A stretch of DNA of 64,000 bases from Vineibacter terrae (GTDB lineage: Bacteria > Pseudomonadota > Alphaproteobacteria > Reyranellales > Reyranellaceae): positions 62,001 to 126,000 of the forward strand of contig NZ_VDUZ01000015.1 of the NCBI RefSeq assembly GCF_008039615.1, written 5' to 3'. Below are positions 36,842-46,015 of the stretch, in pieces. Made by a program: the position numbers and the translations under genes. Position 1 is the first letter of the stretch. Every line of letters starts with the position of its first letter. The notes under the pieces were generated by a model, which saw nothing but the letters and a program-made list of their open reading frames with translations, did no database searches and was not told the origin of the DNA.

Positions 36842-38344
36842 GTGGCCGACGCACCGCCGCCGATCTTGTCGCTGGTCGGCGTCTCGAAGGCCTTCGGCGG
36901 CGTGCAGGCCCTGCAGGATGTCGACTTCACGCTGCGCGCCGGCGAGGTCCACGGCCTGGTCGGCGAGAACGGCGCCGGCAAGAGCACGATGATGAAGATC
37001 ATCGCCGGCGTTCACGCCGACTATGCCGGCCGCTTCCTGCTCGACGGCCGCGAGGTGCGCTTCCGCTCGACGCGCGACGCGCACGCGGCCGGCATCGCCA
37101 TGGTCCATCAGGAGCTCAGCATCGCCCCGGACCTCAGCGTCGCCGAGAACGTCTTCCTCGGCACCCAGATCACCAACCGGCTCGGCATGGTGCAATGGCG
37201 GCGCATGGCGCAGGAGGCCGAGTCGCTGCTGGCCAGGCTGGGCGTGCATGCCGACCCGCGGCAGCAGATGGGCGACCTGCCGATCGGCATGCAGCAGCTG
37301 GTCGAGATCGCGCGCGTGCTGTTCTCGGGCGCGCGGATCATCATCCTGGACGAGCCGACCTCGGCGCTGTCGCCGCCCGAGATCGCGCGTCTGTTCTCGG
37401 CGCTGCGTCACCTGCGGGCCGCCGGCCGCAGCATCGTGTTCATCTCGCATTTCATCGACGACATCCTCAGCATCGCCGACACCGTCACCGTGTTCCGCAA
37501 CGGCCGCAAGATCATGACGGTCCCGGCGGCCGACACGACCAAGGGCGGGCTGATCCAGAGCATGATCGGGCGTGGCCATGCCGAGCTCGAGGAGAGCTAC
37601 ACCAACGATATCCGTCTGGCCGCGCCGGCCGCCGGCCCGGTCGTGCTCGAGGCCGACGGCCTGTGCCTGGGACGCAGCCTGCGCGACGTCTCGCTGTCGG
37701 TCCGGGCCGGCGAGGTCGTGGGCATCTACGGCTTCATGGGCTGCGGCCAGGCGGAGCTGGCGCGCGTGCTGTTCGGCAAGATGACGCCCGAGCGCGGATC
37801 GATCCGCGTCGCGGGCCGGCGCTTGCGGCGCGGCGGGACGGCGGGCGCGCGGCGCGCCGGCGTCGCCTTTGTGCCCGACAGTCGCCGCGCGATGCTGTTC
37901 CACCAGGAGCCGGTCTACAAGAACACGTCGATCAGCATCCTGGGCCGCCTGTCGCGGCTGTTCCTGAAGCCGGCGCAGGAACGGGCACTGGCACAGCGCC
38001 AGATCGAGGCGCTGCGCATCCGGCCGCCGCGCGTCGATGCCCTGCTCGGCGCGCTGTCCGGCGGCAACCAGCAGAAGGTGGCGCTCGCCAAGTGGCTGAC
38101 CTATCCGCCCAAGGTGCTGGTGCTGAGCGAGCCGACCCGCGGCATGGACGTGGGCGCCAAGGACGAGGTGGTCAAGATCGTGCACGGCCTCAAGGCGCAG
38201 GGCCTGGCCGTCGTCATCGTGTCGAGCGAGCCGGAGACGGTGCTCTCGATGGCCGATCGTATCCTGGTCCTGCGCAAGGGTGAGCTGGTGCGCGAGTTCG
38301 CCGACGAGATCGTCAGCAAGGATCGGCTGCTGGAGGCGGCGTGA
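36842..38344 (+). CDS. ribose-type sugar ABC transporter ATP-binding protein (RbsA-like, two ABC domains)
   Basis: 500 residues from a GTG start nine bases after the binding-protein gene; this gives the usual RbsA length. The first ABC domain has Walker A GENGAGKST and Walker B IIILDEPTSAL; its signature is degenerate (LPIGMQQLVEIA). The second domain has a degenerate Walker A (GFMGCGQAELARVLFG, usual in RbsA) and a good signature LSGGNQQKVALAKW. Its Walker B reads VLVLSEPTRGMD, so the metal-binding Asp is replaced by Ser, which is unusual. ATP hydrolysis would then rest on composite sites with partial function. Confidence 0.88.
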   Translation: MADAPPPILSLVGVSKAFGGVQALQDVDFTLRAGEVHGLVGENGAGKSTMMKIIAGVHADYAGRFLLDGREVRFRSTRDAHAAGIAMVHQELSIAPDLSVAENVFLGTQITNRLGMVQWRRMAQEAESLLARLGVHADPRQQMGDLPIGMQQLVEIARVLFSGARIIILDEPTSALSPPEIARLFSALRHLRAAGRSIVFISHFIDDILSIADTVTVFRNGRKIMTVPAADTTKGGLIQSMIGRGHAELEESYTNDIRLAAPAAGPVVLEADGLCLGRSLRDVSLSVRAGEVVGIYGFMGCGQAELARVLFGKMTPERGSIRVAGRRLRRGGTAGARRAGVAFVPDSRRAMLFHQEPVYKNTSISILGRLSRLFLKPAQERALAQRQIEALRIRPPRVDALLGALSGGNQQKVALAKWLTYPPKVLVLSEPTRGMDVGAKDEVVKIVHGLKAQGLAVVIVSSEPETVLSMADRILVLRKGELVREFADEIVSKDRLLEAA

Positions 38345-38347
38345 GCG

Positions 38348-39385
38348 ATGAATGACGACATCACCAGCGCTTCCACGGCTCATCCGGCGCCGGCCCGGCG
38401 TGGCCTGGGCGCGATCGCGCGCAGCCAGATGCGCAACATCGCGCCGTTCCTGACGCTGATCGTGCTCATCGTGTTCTTCTCGGTCGTCAGCCCGTCGTTC
38501 GCGACGCTGGGCAATGTCGGCAACATCCTCACCCAGGTCTCGGTGACCGGCATCATCGCCGCCGGCCTGACCTTCGTGATCCTGTGCGCCGAGATCGACC
38601 TGTCGGTGGCCAGCATCGCCAACGCCACGGGCATCGCCGTCGCCTACTTCACGCTGCAGGACTCCTACGTCAACATCGCCAACGTCCCTGTCCCGGGATG
38701 GGTGGCGATCCTGCTGGCGCTGGTGGCCTGCAGCGCGCTGGGGGTGGTCAACGCTGCCGGATTGGTGGTGATCGGCATCCCGTCCTTCATCATGACCTTG
38801 GCCATGATGCAGATCGCCGCCGGCATCTCGGCGCTGCTGGTGCGCGGCCAGATCGCCTACAAGATTCCCGCCCTGATCTCGACCCTGGGCTCGGGCTCGG
38901 TCGGCGGCATCCCGTGCATCGTCCTGGTCGCCGCTTTCGTGCTGCTGTTGAGCCATCTCGTGCTCACCTACACGCGCTTCGGCCGCTACGTGTACCTGGT
39001 CGGCAGCAATCGCGAGGCGGCCGAGAATGCCGGCGTCAACGTCAAGCTGATCCTCGGGGCCGTGATGGTGATATCAGCGGTCTGCTCGGGCATTGCCGGC
39101 ATGCTGGGCGTGGCCCATTTCGGCAGCGCCCAGCAGAACGAGTTCGACACCTACCTGCTGGATTCGATCGCCGCCGTCGTGGTCGGCGGCACGAGCCTGT
39201 TCGGCGGCCGTGGCGGCATCGGCAACACCATCGTCGGATTGTTCGTGCTGGGCGTGCTGAACAACGGCCTCGACCACGTCAATATCGACAGCTTCCTGAA
39301 GATCCTGATCCGCGGCCTGATCCTGCTGCTGGCCCTGATCATCAACGTGTACGCCCAGCGCCTGCGCGAGACGTCAGCCGATTGA
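38348..39385 (+). CDS. ribose-type sugar ABC transporter permease (RbsC-like)
   Basis: 345 residues with about nine or ten membrane helices. Family motifs: LTFVILCAEIDLSVASIANATG (the GGIDLSVG-like helix), GRYVYLVGSNREAAENAGVNV and GIGNTIVGLFVLGVLNNGL. GGAGGCGG lies before the ATG, which is three bases after the ATPase stop. It ends eight bases from the convergent treY stop, so the two operons meet tail to tail with no room for a classical terminator. Confidence 0.91.
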   Translation: MNDDITSASTAHPAPARRGLGAIARSQMRNIAPFLTLIVLIVFFSVVSPSFATLGNVGNILTQVSVTGIIAAGLTFVILCAEIDLSVASIANATGIAVAYFTLQDSYVNIANVPVPGWVAILLALVACSALGVVNAAGLVVIGIPSFIMTLAMMQIAAGISALLVRGQIAYKIPALISTLGSGSVGGIPCIVLVAAFVLLLSHLVLTYTRFGRYVYLVGSNREAAENAGVNVKLILGAVMVISAVCSGIAGMLGVAHFGSAQQNEFDTYLLDSIAAVVVGGTSLFGGRGGIGNTIVGLFVLGVLNNGLDHVNIDSFLKILIRGLILLLALIINVYAQRLRETSAD

Positions 39386-39393
39386 GGCTGCCG

Positions 39394-42153
39394 CTACGCG
39401 ACGCGCTCCAGCAGCGTGACGGGCAGGGTGCCCAGAACATCGCGCGGCATCAGGCGCTCGCTGGCCGCAAACGGCGCCCTCTCGTTGAGGACGTCCTTCC
39501 ATGCCGCTTGCCGCAGCGATGGCGGCAGGACGACGGACGTGTCCTGCCACAGGTCCGGCCGAACCAGCGCCGCCTGCATGTCGGGATGCACGCGCAAGGG
39601 CAGGCGTGTCGCCACGACGACGACGGCGGCGTCTTCAAGCAGGCGTGCGAAGGCGATCACGCTGGCTCCATGGGGACCATCCGTCTGCAGGGGCAGGTAT
39701 TCTCCCCGTGCAAACAGGGTGGGGCGGCGCCGACGCAAGTCGAGGGTGCGGGCGACCACGTGCTGCTTGATCGTCCCGTCACGCCAGTTGGCGAGGAGCG
39801 ATGCGGCCGGCCCGGCGTGCTGCAGCAGCCGCTGGCGCAGCGCGAAGTCGACGGCCCGGCGGTTGTCAGGGTCGACCATGCTGAAATCCCACAGCTCCGT
39901 GCCCTGGTACAGGTCGGGCACCCCCGGCACCGTCATGCGGAGCAGGGCCTGTGTCAGGGCGTTCACCACGCCCGCGCGCTCGATCCGGCGCACGAGCTGG
40001 TGGACACTGTCGCGAAACGGCACATGCTCGCCAAGCGACCGCGTCAGGAACTGGCGGCAGGCATCCTCGTAGCGGACATCAGGCATCTGCCAGCTGGTGC
40101 GCCGCTTGGCTTCCCGCGTCGCCTTCTGCTGCCAGGCGGCGAGCCGCTCGATGTAGGCCGTGAGTCCCGCGCTGTCGCGGGGCTGCAGGTCCGGCGGCCA
40201 GGCGCCGACGATCATCTGGTAGAGCATCAGCTCGTCGGCGGGATCTGGGCCGGCGCCGACGTGCAGATGCCGGTTCATCGCCATCCAGCCACGCACGGCG
40301 TCGGCCCAGATCTGCGGCGTCTCGCTGAGGACGGCAAGGCGTGCGCGCGTGTCCTCGCCCCGCTTGTGGTCGTGGGTGGCGGTTGCGAGCAGCGCGTCGG
40401 GAAATGTCTCCAGGCGCTGCCGGCAGGCGGCGTCGAATGCCGCGGGCGAGAGCGCAAACTGCGAGGGTGACGCGCCGACCTCGTTGCGCGACAGCAGGCA
40501 TCCATAGCGATAGAACGCCGTGTCCTCGACGGCCTTGGCGGCCAGCGGCGCGGAGAGCTTCTGCAGCTGCAGCGCCAGATGGTGCTGCCGGTCCGGCGTC
40601 GCCAGGAATCCAGGCCGGCCGAGCGCGCGGGCAACGAGGCGCAATGCCGGCCGGTCCGGCGGGGCGATACGCCGCCACGCGCCACGCAGCGCCGTCGCCA
40701 GCACGGCGCGGTCATCCTTGTCCAGGGGCGGGCCACCATACAGCCGGTACACAGGCAGATGGACAAGCAGGGCGCCCAGGGCGCGCTGCACGGCGCTGGG
40801 CGACATATCCCGGGCCGTCGGATCCTGCGCCATGAAGCCGATCAGCTCGGCTGCGACCGCATCGAAGGCGCCGACAAAAGCCGTGCTCAGCTGCTCTCGC
40901 TTGGCGGCATGCGCTGCGTCCTCGAAGTCGCCGGACTGGTTCGCGATGTCGCGCCACAGGGCCGCGAGCGCGGCCTCGCCGTCCGGGTCGTGCTGCAGCG
41001 CCGAGACCTCGCTCATGAAGTCGTAGCCGGTCGTGCCGTCGGTCCGCCACGAGGCGCGCAGCTGCTCCCCGGGCGCCAGGATCTTCTCGACGACGACATA
41101 GGGTGTGCCGGCAGGCGCATCGCCGGTCCGCCGGCCGGCGAGCGCCTCGAGCCGCTCCCTCAGCCGGCGGCAATAGCCCTGCGGGTCGGCCACGCCGTCG
41201 ACGTGATCGACACGCACGCCGTCGATCAGCCCTTCACCGAAGAGCCGCAAGATCAAGGCGTGCGTTGCGTCGAATACGCGTGGCAGCTCGGCCCGCAGGG
41301 CCGCCAGGCCGTTGACGTCGAAAAAGCGGCGCCAGTTGATGCGGTCGGCCGCGAGGCGCCACCAGCAAAGGCGGTAGTGCTGCTGCTCCAGCAGCGCATG
41401 CAGCCGCTGCCGTCCCTCATGATGCCGGCCATCGAAGCCGGCCAGCAGCGTGTCCATCGCCGTGCCGCCGTCGCTGCCCGCAGCGCGTTCCTGCAGCAGA
41501 TGGCGCAGCTCGGCCATCGCGCGCCGCGTCGCACGACGATTGCGAGGGCCGGCGAGCGTCCGGGAGAAATAGCCCGCAAGCTCATGAAAGGCGGGGCTGC
41601 CTTCCAGGACGCCGGCGTAGGTCCGCGGCGCCAGGGGAAACCGATGATGGTAGTAGGCGGCGAACAGCCGCCCGTCCTGGGGATCAAATCGCAGCGCGAT
41701 CTCGCCGTCCCGCAGGCAATCGCCGTAGGGCCTGCCCAGGAACGGTGCGAGCACCTTGCCGTGCAGTGACGGATCGCGCGGCCGCCAGTCGATGTCGAAG
41801 AACGTCGCATGCAGGCTGTGGCGCCCCCACTCGAGGACGTCGAGCCACCAGGCATTGTCGTCGCCGCCGACAGCCATGTGGTTGGGCACGATGTCGAGGA
41901 TCAGCCCCATGCCGTGGGCACGCAGAGCGGTCACCAGGCGGTGCAGGGCGGTCTCGCCGCCCAGCTCCGGGTTGATGGCACCGTGGTCGATCGTATCGTA
42001 GCCGTGGTTCGAACCCTTACGTGCTGCCAGCAGCGGCGATGCGTAGACGTGGCTGATGCCCAAGGCCGCGAGATACGGCACATGCGCCGCGGCGTCGTCG
42101 AGCGTGAAGCCGCGATGGAACTGCAGCCGGATGGTTGCCCGTGGCGCGGTCAT
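39394..42153 (-). CDS. treY: maltooligosyl trehalose synthase TreY
   Basis: 919 residues, the usual length for TreY, a GH13 enzyme that isomerises the reducing-end alpha-1,4 bond of maltodextrins to an alpha-1,1 bond. Seen: LQFHRGFTLDDAAAHVPYL at the N-terminus, GLILDIVPNHMAVGG (region I), GVRVDHVDGVADPQGY with the nucleophile Asp (region II) and YVVVEKILAPGEQL with the acid/base Glu. TreZ, two genes upstream, then releases trehalose. Its ATG overlaps the malQ stop by four bases. It is the last gene of the operon. Confidence 0.96.
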   Translation of the reverse strand: MTAPRATIRLQFHRGFTLDDAAAHVPYLAALGISHVYASPLLAARKGSNHGYDTIDHGAINPELGGETALHRLVTALRAHGMGLILDIVPNHMAVGGDDNAWWLDVLEWGRHSLHATFFDIDWRPRDPSLHGKVLAPFLGRPYGDCLRDGEIALRFDPQDGRLFAAYYHHRFPLAPRTYAGVLEGSPAFHELAGYFSRTLAGPRNRRATRRAMAELRHLLQERAAGSDGGTAMDTLLAGFDGRHHEGRQRLHALLEQQHYRLCWWRLAADRINWRRFFDVNGLAALRAELPRVFDATHALILRLFGEGLIDGVRVDHVDGVADPQGYCRRLRERLEALAGRRTGDAPAGTPYVVVEKILAPGEQLRASWRTDGTTGYDFMSEVSALQHDPDGEAALAALWRDIANQSGDFEDAAHAAKREQLSTAFVGAFDAVAAELIGFMAQDPTARDMSPSAVQRALGALLVHLPVYRLYGGPPLDKDDRAVLATALRGAWRRIAPPDRPALRLVARALGRPGFLATPDRQHHLALQLQKLSAPLAAKAVEDTAFYRYGCLLSRNEVGASPSQFALSPAAFDAACRQRLETFPDALLATATHDHKRGEDTRARLAVLSETPQIWADAVRGWMAMNRHLHVGAGPDPADELMLYQMIVGAWPPDLQPRDSAGLTAYIERLAAWQQKATREAKRRTSWQMPDVRYEDACRQFLTRSLGEHVPFRDSVHQLVRRIERAGVVNALTQALLRMTVPGVPDLYQGTELWDFSMVDPDNRRAVDFALRQRLLQHAGPAASLLANWRDGTIKQHVVARTLDLRRRRPTLFARGEYLPLQTDGPHGASVIAFARLLEDAAVVVVATRLPLRVHPDMQAALVRPDLWQDTSVVLPPSLRQAAWKDVLNERAPFAASERLMPRDVLGTLPVTLLERVA

Positions 42154-44237
42154 TGGGCTCGCCGGCTGGACGACAGCGCGTCGAGCCGCAGTCGGACCGC
42201 GGGGTCCTGCATCAGGCGGTCGACCGCGAGCGGCAGCCGGCGCCGCCAGTTGGGATGGGTTTCGATGGTTCCCGGCAGGTTCGGTTGCTCGACCAGTCCC
42301 AGGATGTCTTCCAAGGGCAGCAGCGCCAGCGTGCAGGGCGTGCTGCCGACGAAAGCCGCGATGGCGCGCAGCACATCCTGGGGGGCGTCGCGCGCAGGCG
42401 GCTCACCCTGGGCAACGCCAGCCTTGCACAAGGTGCTCCACAACGCCTTGCGGTCGGCCTGCCGGTCCTCCTGCAAGCCTGCCGCCGTGTCGTCCGCACC
42501 CAGGAGGCCGAGGCGGTCGCGCCACTCGATGTCCCGCCCCGCCCACCAGCCGGCGATGGTCGGCAGATCATGCGTGGAGCTGGTGGCCACTGTCTCCGCG
42601 GGCCATCGTTGCGCTGGCACGAAGCCGGTGCTGCGGCGCTCGAACCACAGCACGCGCGTGCCCAGGATGCCGGCGTCGCGCAGCGTTGAGCGAAAGCCGT
42701 GCGGCACGGTGCCGAGGTCTTCGCCGATCACCAGCGCCCTGTGACGCCAGGATTCGAGCGCCACGAGACGCAGCAGATCATGCAAGGGATGGGTCAGATA
42801 GACTCCGTCGCGCGCCGATGCGCCGTGCGGGACCATCCATAGGCGCTTCAGGCCCAGCACATGGTCGATACGCACGCCGCCGGCGTGGCGCAGCACGGCC
42901 CGCAGCAGGTCGAGGAACGGCGCATAGCCCGTCTGCTGCAGCGCGTGCGGCGAGAACGTCGTCAATCCCCAGTCCTGCCCGAGCGGATTGAAGAGATCCG
43001 GCGGTGCGCCGACCGACAGCGTCGGCAGCATCTCCCGCTGATGGCCCCAGGCATGACTGCCGGCCGAATCGGTGCCCACCGCAAGATCGGCGATCAGGCC
43101 GAACCGCATGCCGCCGTCGATCGCCGAAGCCTGCGCCTTGGCCAAGCCCAGCGCCGCGCGCCACTGGAGGAAGGCGTGGAACGCGACATCGTCATTGCTG
43201 CCGCGCGCGAAGGCGGCGACGGCGTCGCTGCCGGGATCGCGAAATCCTTCAGGCCATGTCTGCCAGTGGAAGCGGCTCGTGTCCTCGCGCAGCACGCGGG
43301 CCTGCAACGCCTCGAACCGCGCGTGCCGCTCGAGCGCGACACCCTGCGCGTGCCTGAACGCGGCGAAATCACGCCCTAGGGGGGCATCGGGATACAGCAG
43401 GCCGCGTGCTGTCAGGGCATCGAATGCCTGGCGCATCAAGCTCAGCCGGGCGGCCGACACAGCCGGCCAATCGATCAGTTCAAGCGCCTCGCCATGCTGC
43501 ATCCGCGCCGCCGGCTCGGCGTCCGGATCAACACCAGCCAGCTTGCAAAGCTCGATTACGTCGACATGAAGGACGTTCAAGAACAGGCGGTTGGATGGTG
43601 CGTAGGGGCTGTATCGCGCTGGGGCGTTGGCGAACATGGCGTGCACCGGGCTGACCGCCAGCGCGTCGGCACCCTCCTTCGCCAGCGCACGGGCAAGCAC
43701 GGCCAGCGCGCCATAGCTGCCGATGCCGCCGTCGCCGGCCTGGCGCAGCGCATAGAGCTGAGCGGTCGCGCCCCAGGTGCGCGCGCGACCGGGGCTGTCG
43801 GCAATGCCGAAGCAGCGGTGCGGCGCAACCGCCAGCGTCGTCGCACCATGATCCAGGACCAGCCGGTGGTATCCGCTCGCTGCGACAGGCGGCAGGGTGA
43901 CCTTGCCGCCGGCGGCGACGGACGCCATGCCATCGATCTGCTGGCCATCCTCGCAGTCGATGCGGTACCGCGCCGGTGTCGCCGCTCCGGATGGCAGCAC
44001 GACGGCGTCTCCTGCGACGGCTGTCACCAGGGCGGGCAGGGCGGCCGCCTTGGCCGAGGCCTTCAGCGCCGCACGGCTTTCGCGGACCTGCCGATCCGTC
44101 GCCACGGGCAAGCCCAGTGCCGTCAGGACGGCGCGCAGTGATTCGGGGTTGGTGGCTTGCGGATTGCCGAACGCATCCTTCCAATGAACCAGGATACCCG
44201 CCGCCTTGGCGAGAGAGGCAAGCGTGGGATCGATCAT
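42150..44237 (-). CDS. malQ: 4-alpha-glucanotransferase MalQ (amylomaltase)
   Basis: 695 residues, GH77. The nucleophile Asp lies in GGVRIDHVLGLKRLW, the acid/base Glu in ALVIGEDLGTVPHGF, and the stabilising Asp in SSTHDLPTIAGWW. The N-terminal 140 residues form the extra beta domain seen in long (E. coli-like) MalQ proteins. It disproportionates maltodextrins, providing longer chains for TreY. The start at 44237 forms an ATGA overlap with treZ; the longer open frame upstream reads through treZ and is rejected. Confidence 0.95.
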   Translation of the reverse strand: MIDPTLASLAKAAGILVHWKDAFGNPQATNPESLRAVLTALGLPVATDRQVRESRAALKASAKAAALPALVTAVAGDAVVLPSGAATPARYRIDCEDGQQIDGMASVAAGGKVTLPPVAASGYHRLVLDHGATTLAVAPHRCFGIADSPGRARTWGATAQLYALRQAGDGGIGSYGALAVLARALAKEGADALAVSPVHAMFANAPARYSPYAPSNRLFLNVLHVDVIELCKLAGVDPDAEPAARMQHGEALELIDWPAVSAARLSLMRQAFDALTARGLLYPDAPLGRDFAAFRHAQGVALERHARFEALQARVLREDTSRFHWQTWPEGFRDPGSDAVAAFARGSNDDVAFHAFLQWRAALGLAKAQASAIDGGMRFGLIADLAVGTDSAGSHAWGHQREMLPTLSVGAPPDLFNPLGQDWGLTTFSPHALQQTGYAPFLDLLRAVLRHAGGVRIDHVLGLKRLWMVPHGASARDGVYLTHPLHDLLRLVALESWRHRALVIGEDLGTVPHGFRSTLRDAGILGTRVLWFERRSTGFVPAQRWPAETVATSSTHDLPTIAGWWAGRDIEWRDRLGLLGADDTAAGLQEDRQADRKALWSTLCKAGVAQGEPPARDAPQDVLRAIAAFVGSTPCTLALLPLEDILGLVEQPNLPGTIETHPNWRRRLPLAVDRLMQDPAVRLRLDALSSSRRAQ

Positions 44238-46015
44238 GAGCTCGGGGCGGCTAGCAGGGCGATCAGGCTGAAAGGTGGGAGCGTGCCGTGCGGGCCGAGA
44301 CGGCGCGCATCGTCGTCGGTGGCGAACACCACCTCTCCCTGGAGAGGTCCGCAGTTGGCAGGTCCCGCGGCCAGGTTGAAGGCGATCGTCAGTGCCGCGG
44401 CGTTGCCCAGCCGCCACGATGCGCGCACGGCAGCGTCGTCGACAGCCAGCGCCTCCAGGGCCTGGGCCCCGGGCAGGTGTGGCACGATCGCCTTGTGGCG
44501 GATCGCCAGGAGCCCGCGATACAGGGCGAGCCAGCCCTGATCGTGGCTCGATGCGGCCGACGGAGCCTGCGGATCGGAGGCGCGGTAGGTCGATGGCGCG
44601 TTGGGGTCGGGGATACGCGACCGCTCTTCAGGTGACTCGAACGCCGGGAAGCGCGCGAATTCCCGCCGCCGCCCTTCGCGGACAGCTTCCGCGAGCGCAT
44701 CGGTATAGCTGGTGAAATACAGGAAGGGCTTGGTGCAGCCCCATTCCTCGCCCATGAAGACCAGCGGGATCTGGGGCGACAGCAGAAGCAACGCCGTTGC
44801 CGCCCGCAACGCCTCCGGCCGGCATAGGGTTGTGAGGCGCTCGCCGAAAGCGCGGTTGCCGATCTGGTCGTGGTTCTGAAGGAAGAGCACGAAGGACGTC
44901 GGCGGCAGATGGGCGCTGGGCTCGCCGCGTGCTTCGCCGCCGCGATAGGCGGACGGTTCGCCCTGATACGAAAAGCCTTCCGCCAGGCAGCGCGCGACAT
45001 GCTTGGCGGGCGCATCGGCATAGTCGGCATAGTAGCCCCCGCGCTCCTGCGTCAGCAGGACGTGCAGGGCGTGGTGGCCGTCATCATTCCACTGTGCGTC
45101 GAAGCCGCGTGTGAGATGGCCGGCGGCATTGCCGTCATGCTCGAGGACAAGATGAATATGCCGGTGGGGCTCGATTGCGCCGCGAACCGAGCGCGCAAGC
45201 TCGTCCAGCCAATCGGGCTCGGCAATCATGTGGACGGCATCCAGCCGCAAGCCGTCGAAGCGATATTCCTGCAGCCAGTAGAGCGCGTTTTCGATGAAGA
45301 ACCACCGGACCTCCGGCAGGCGGAAATCGATGCCGGCGCCCCAGGGAGTCGGCTTGTCGGCGCTGAAGAAGCGCGATGCATAGGCGTTGAGGTAGTTTCC
45401 GTCGGGGCCGAAGTGGTTGTAGACGACGTCCAGGAACACCATGACGCCAAGGCCATGGGCGGTGTCGATCAATGCCTTCAGCTCATCGGGCGTGCCATAA
45501 GCAGCGTCGGGCGCGAATGGCAGCACGCCGTCGTAGCCCCAGTTCCGGTCACCCGGAAAGTCAGCGATGGGCATCAGCTCGACGGCCGTCACGCCCAGCG
45601 CCGCCAGGGCCGGCAGCCGCTTCGCCAAGCCTGTGAAGCCGCCCATCAGGCCGACATGCGTTTCGTAAAGGACCGTCTCGTGCCAGGGCCGGCCACACCA
45701 GTCGGCGTGCTGCCAGACATAGCCATGAGGATCGACGACGACGCTGGCGCCATGGACGTCATCTGCCTGGGCGCGCGCCGCCGGATCCGGCACGGCAAGG
45801 TCCGGCCGCACCCGATAACGATAGTGTGCAGACGCCGCGCAGGGGGCGACGATGCTGAACCACCCGCCGGCCTCGGGCTGCATCGCGATGGCAGGGAGGC
45901 CGTCAACCTCAAGCCCCACCGACTCGCAGTCCGGCGCCCATAGCCGAAAGCGCGTGCTGCCGTCCGGTTGGAGCGACGCGCCGAAGGGAAGTGCGTGCGA
46001 GAACCGATTGATCAC
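44234..46015 (-). CDS. treZ: malto-oligosyltrehalose trehalohydrolase TreZ
   Basis: 593 residues, GH13. An N-terminal CBM48-like domain (LPFGASLQPDGSTRFRLWAPDC) precedes the barrel; catalytic regions are VFLDVVYNHFGPDGNYL, GLRLDAVHMIAEPDW (nucleophile Asp), HLVLEHDGNA (Glu) and FLQNHDQIGNRAFG (Asp). It cleaves the trehalosyl end made by TreY, releasing trehalose. Coupled by four-base overlaps to glgX upstream and malQ downstream. Confidence 0.96.
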   Translation of the reverse strand: MINRFSHALPFGASLQPDGSTRFRLWAPDCESVGLEVDGLPAIAMQPEAGGWFSIVAPCAASAHYRYRVRPDLAVPDPAARAQADDVHGASVVVDPHGYVWQHADWCGRPWHETVLYETHVGLMGGFTGLAKRLPALAALGVTAVELMPIADFPGDRNWGYDGVLPFAPDAAYGTPDELKALIDTAHGLGVMVFLDVVYNHFGPDGNYLNAYASRFFSADKPTPWGAGIDFRLPEVRWFFIENALYWLQEYRFDGLRLDAVHMIAEPDWLDELARSVRGAIEPHRHIHLVLEHDGNAAGHLTRGFDAQWNDDGHHALHVLLTQERGGYYADYADAPAKHVARCLAEGFSYQGEPSAYRGGEARGEPSAHLPPTSFVLFLQNHDQIGNRAFGERLTTLCRPEALRAATALLLLSPQIPLVFMGEEWGCTKPFLYFTSYTDALAEAVREGRRREFARFPAFESPEERSRIPDPNAPSTYRASDPQAPSAASSHDQGWLALYRGLLAIRHKAIVPHLPGAQALEALAVDDAAVRASWRLGNAAALTIAFNLAAGPANCGPLQGEVVFATDDDARRLGPHGTLPPFSLIALLAAPSS

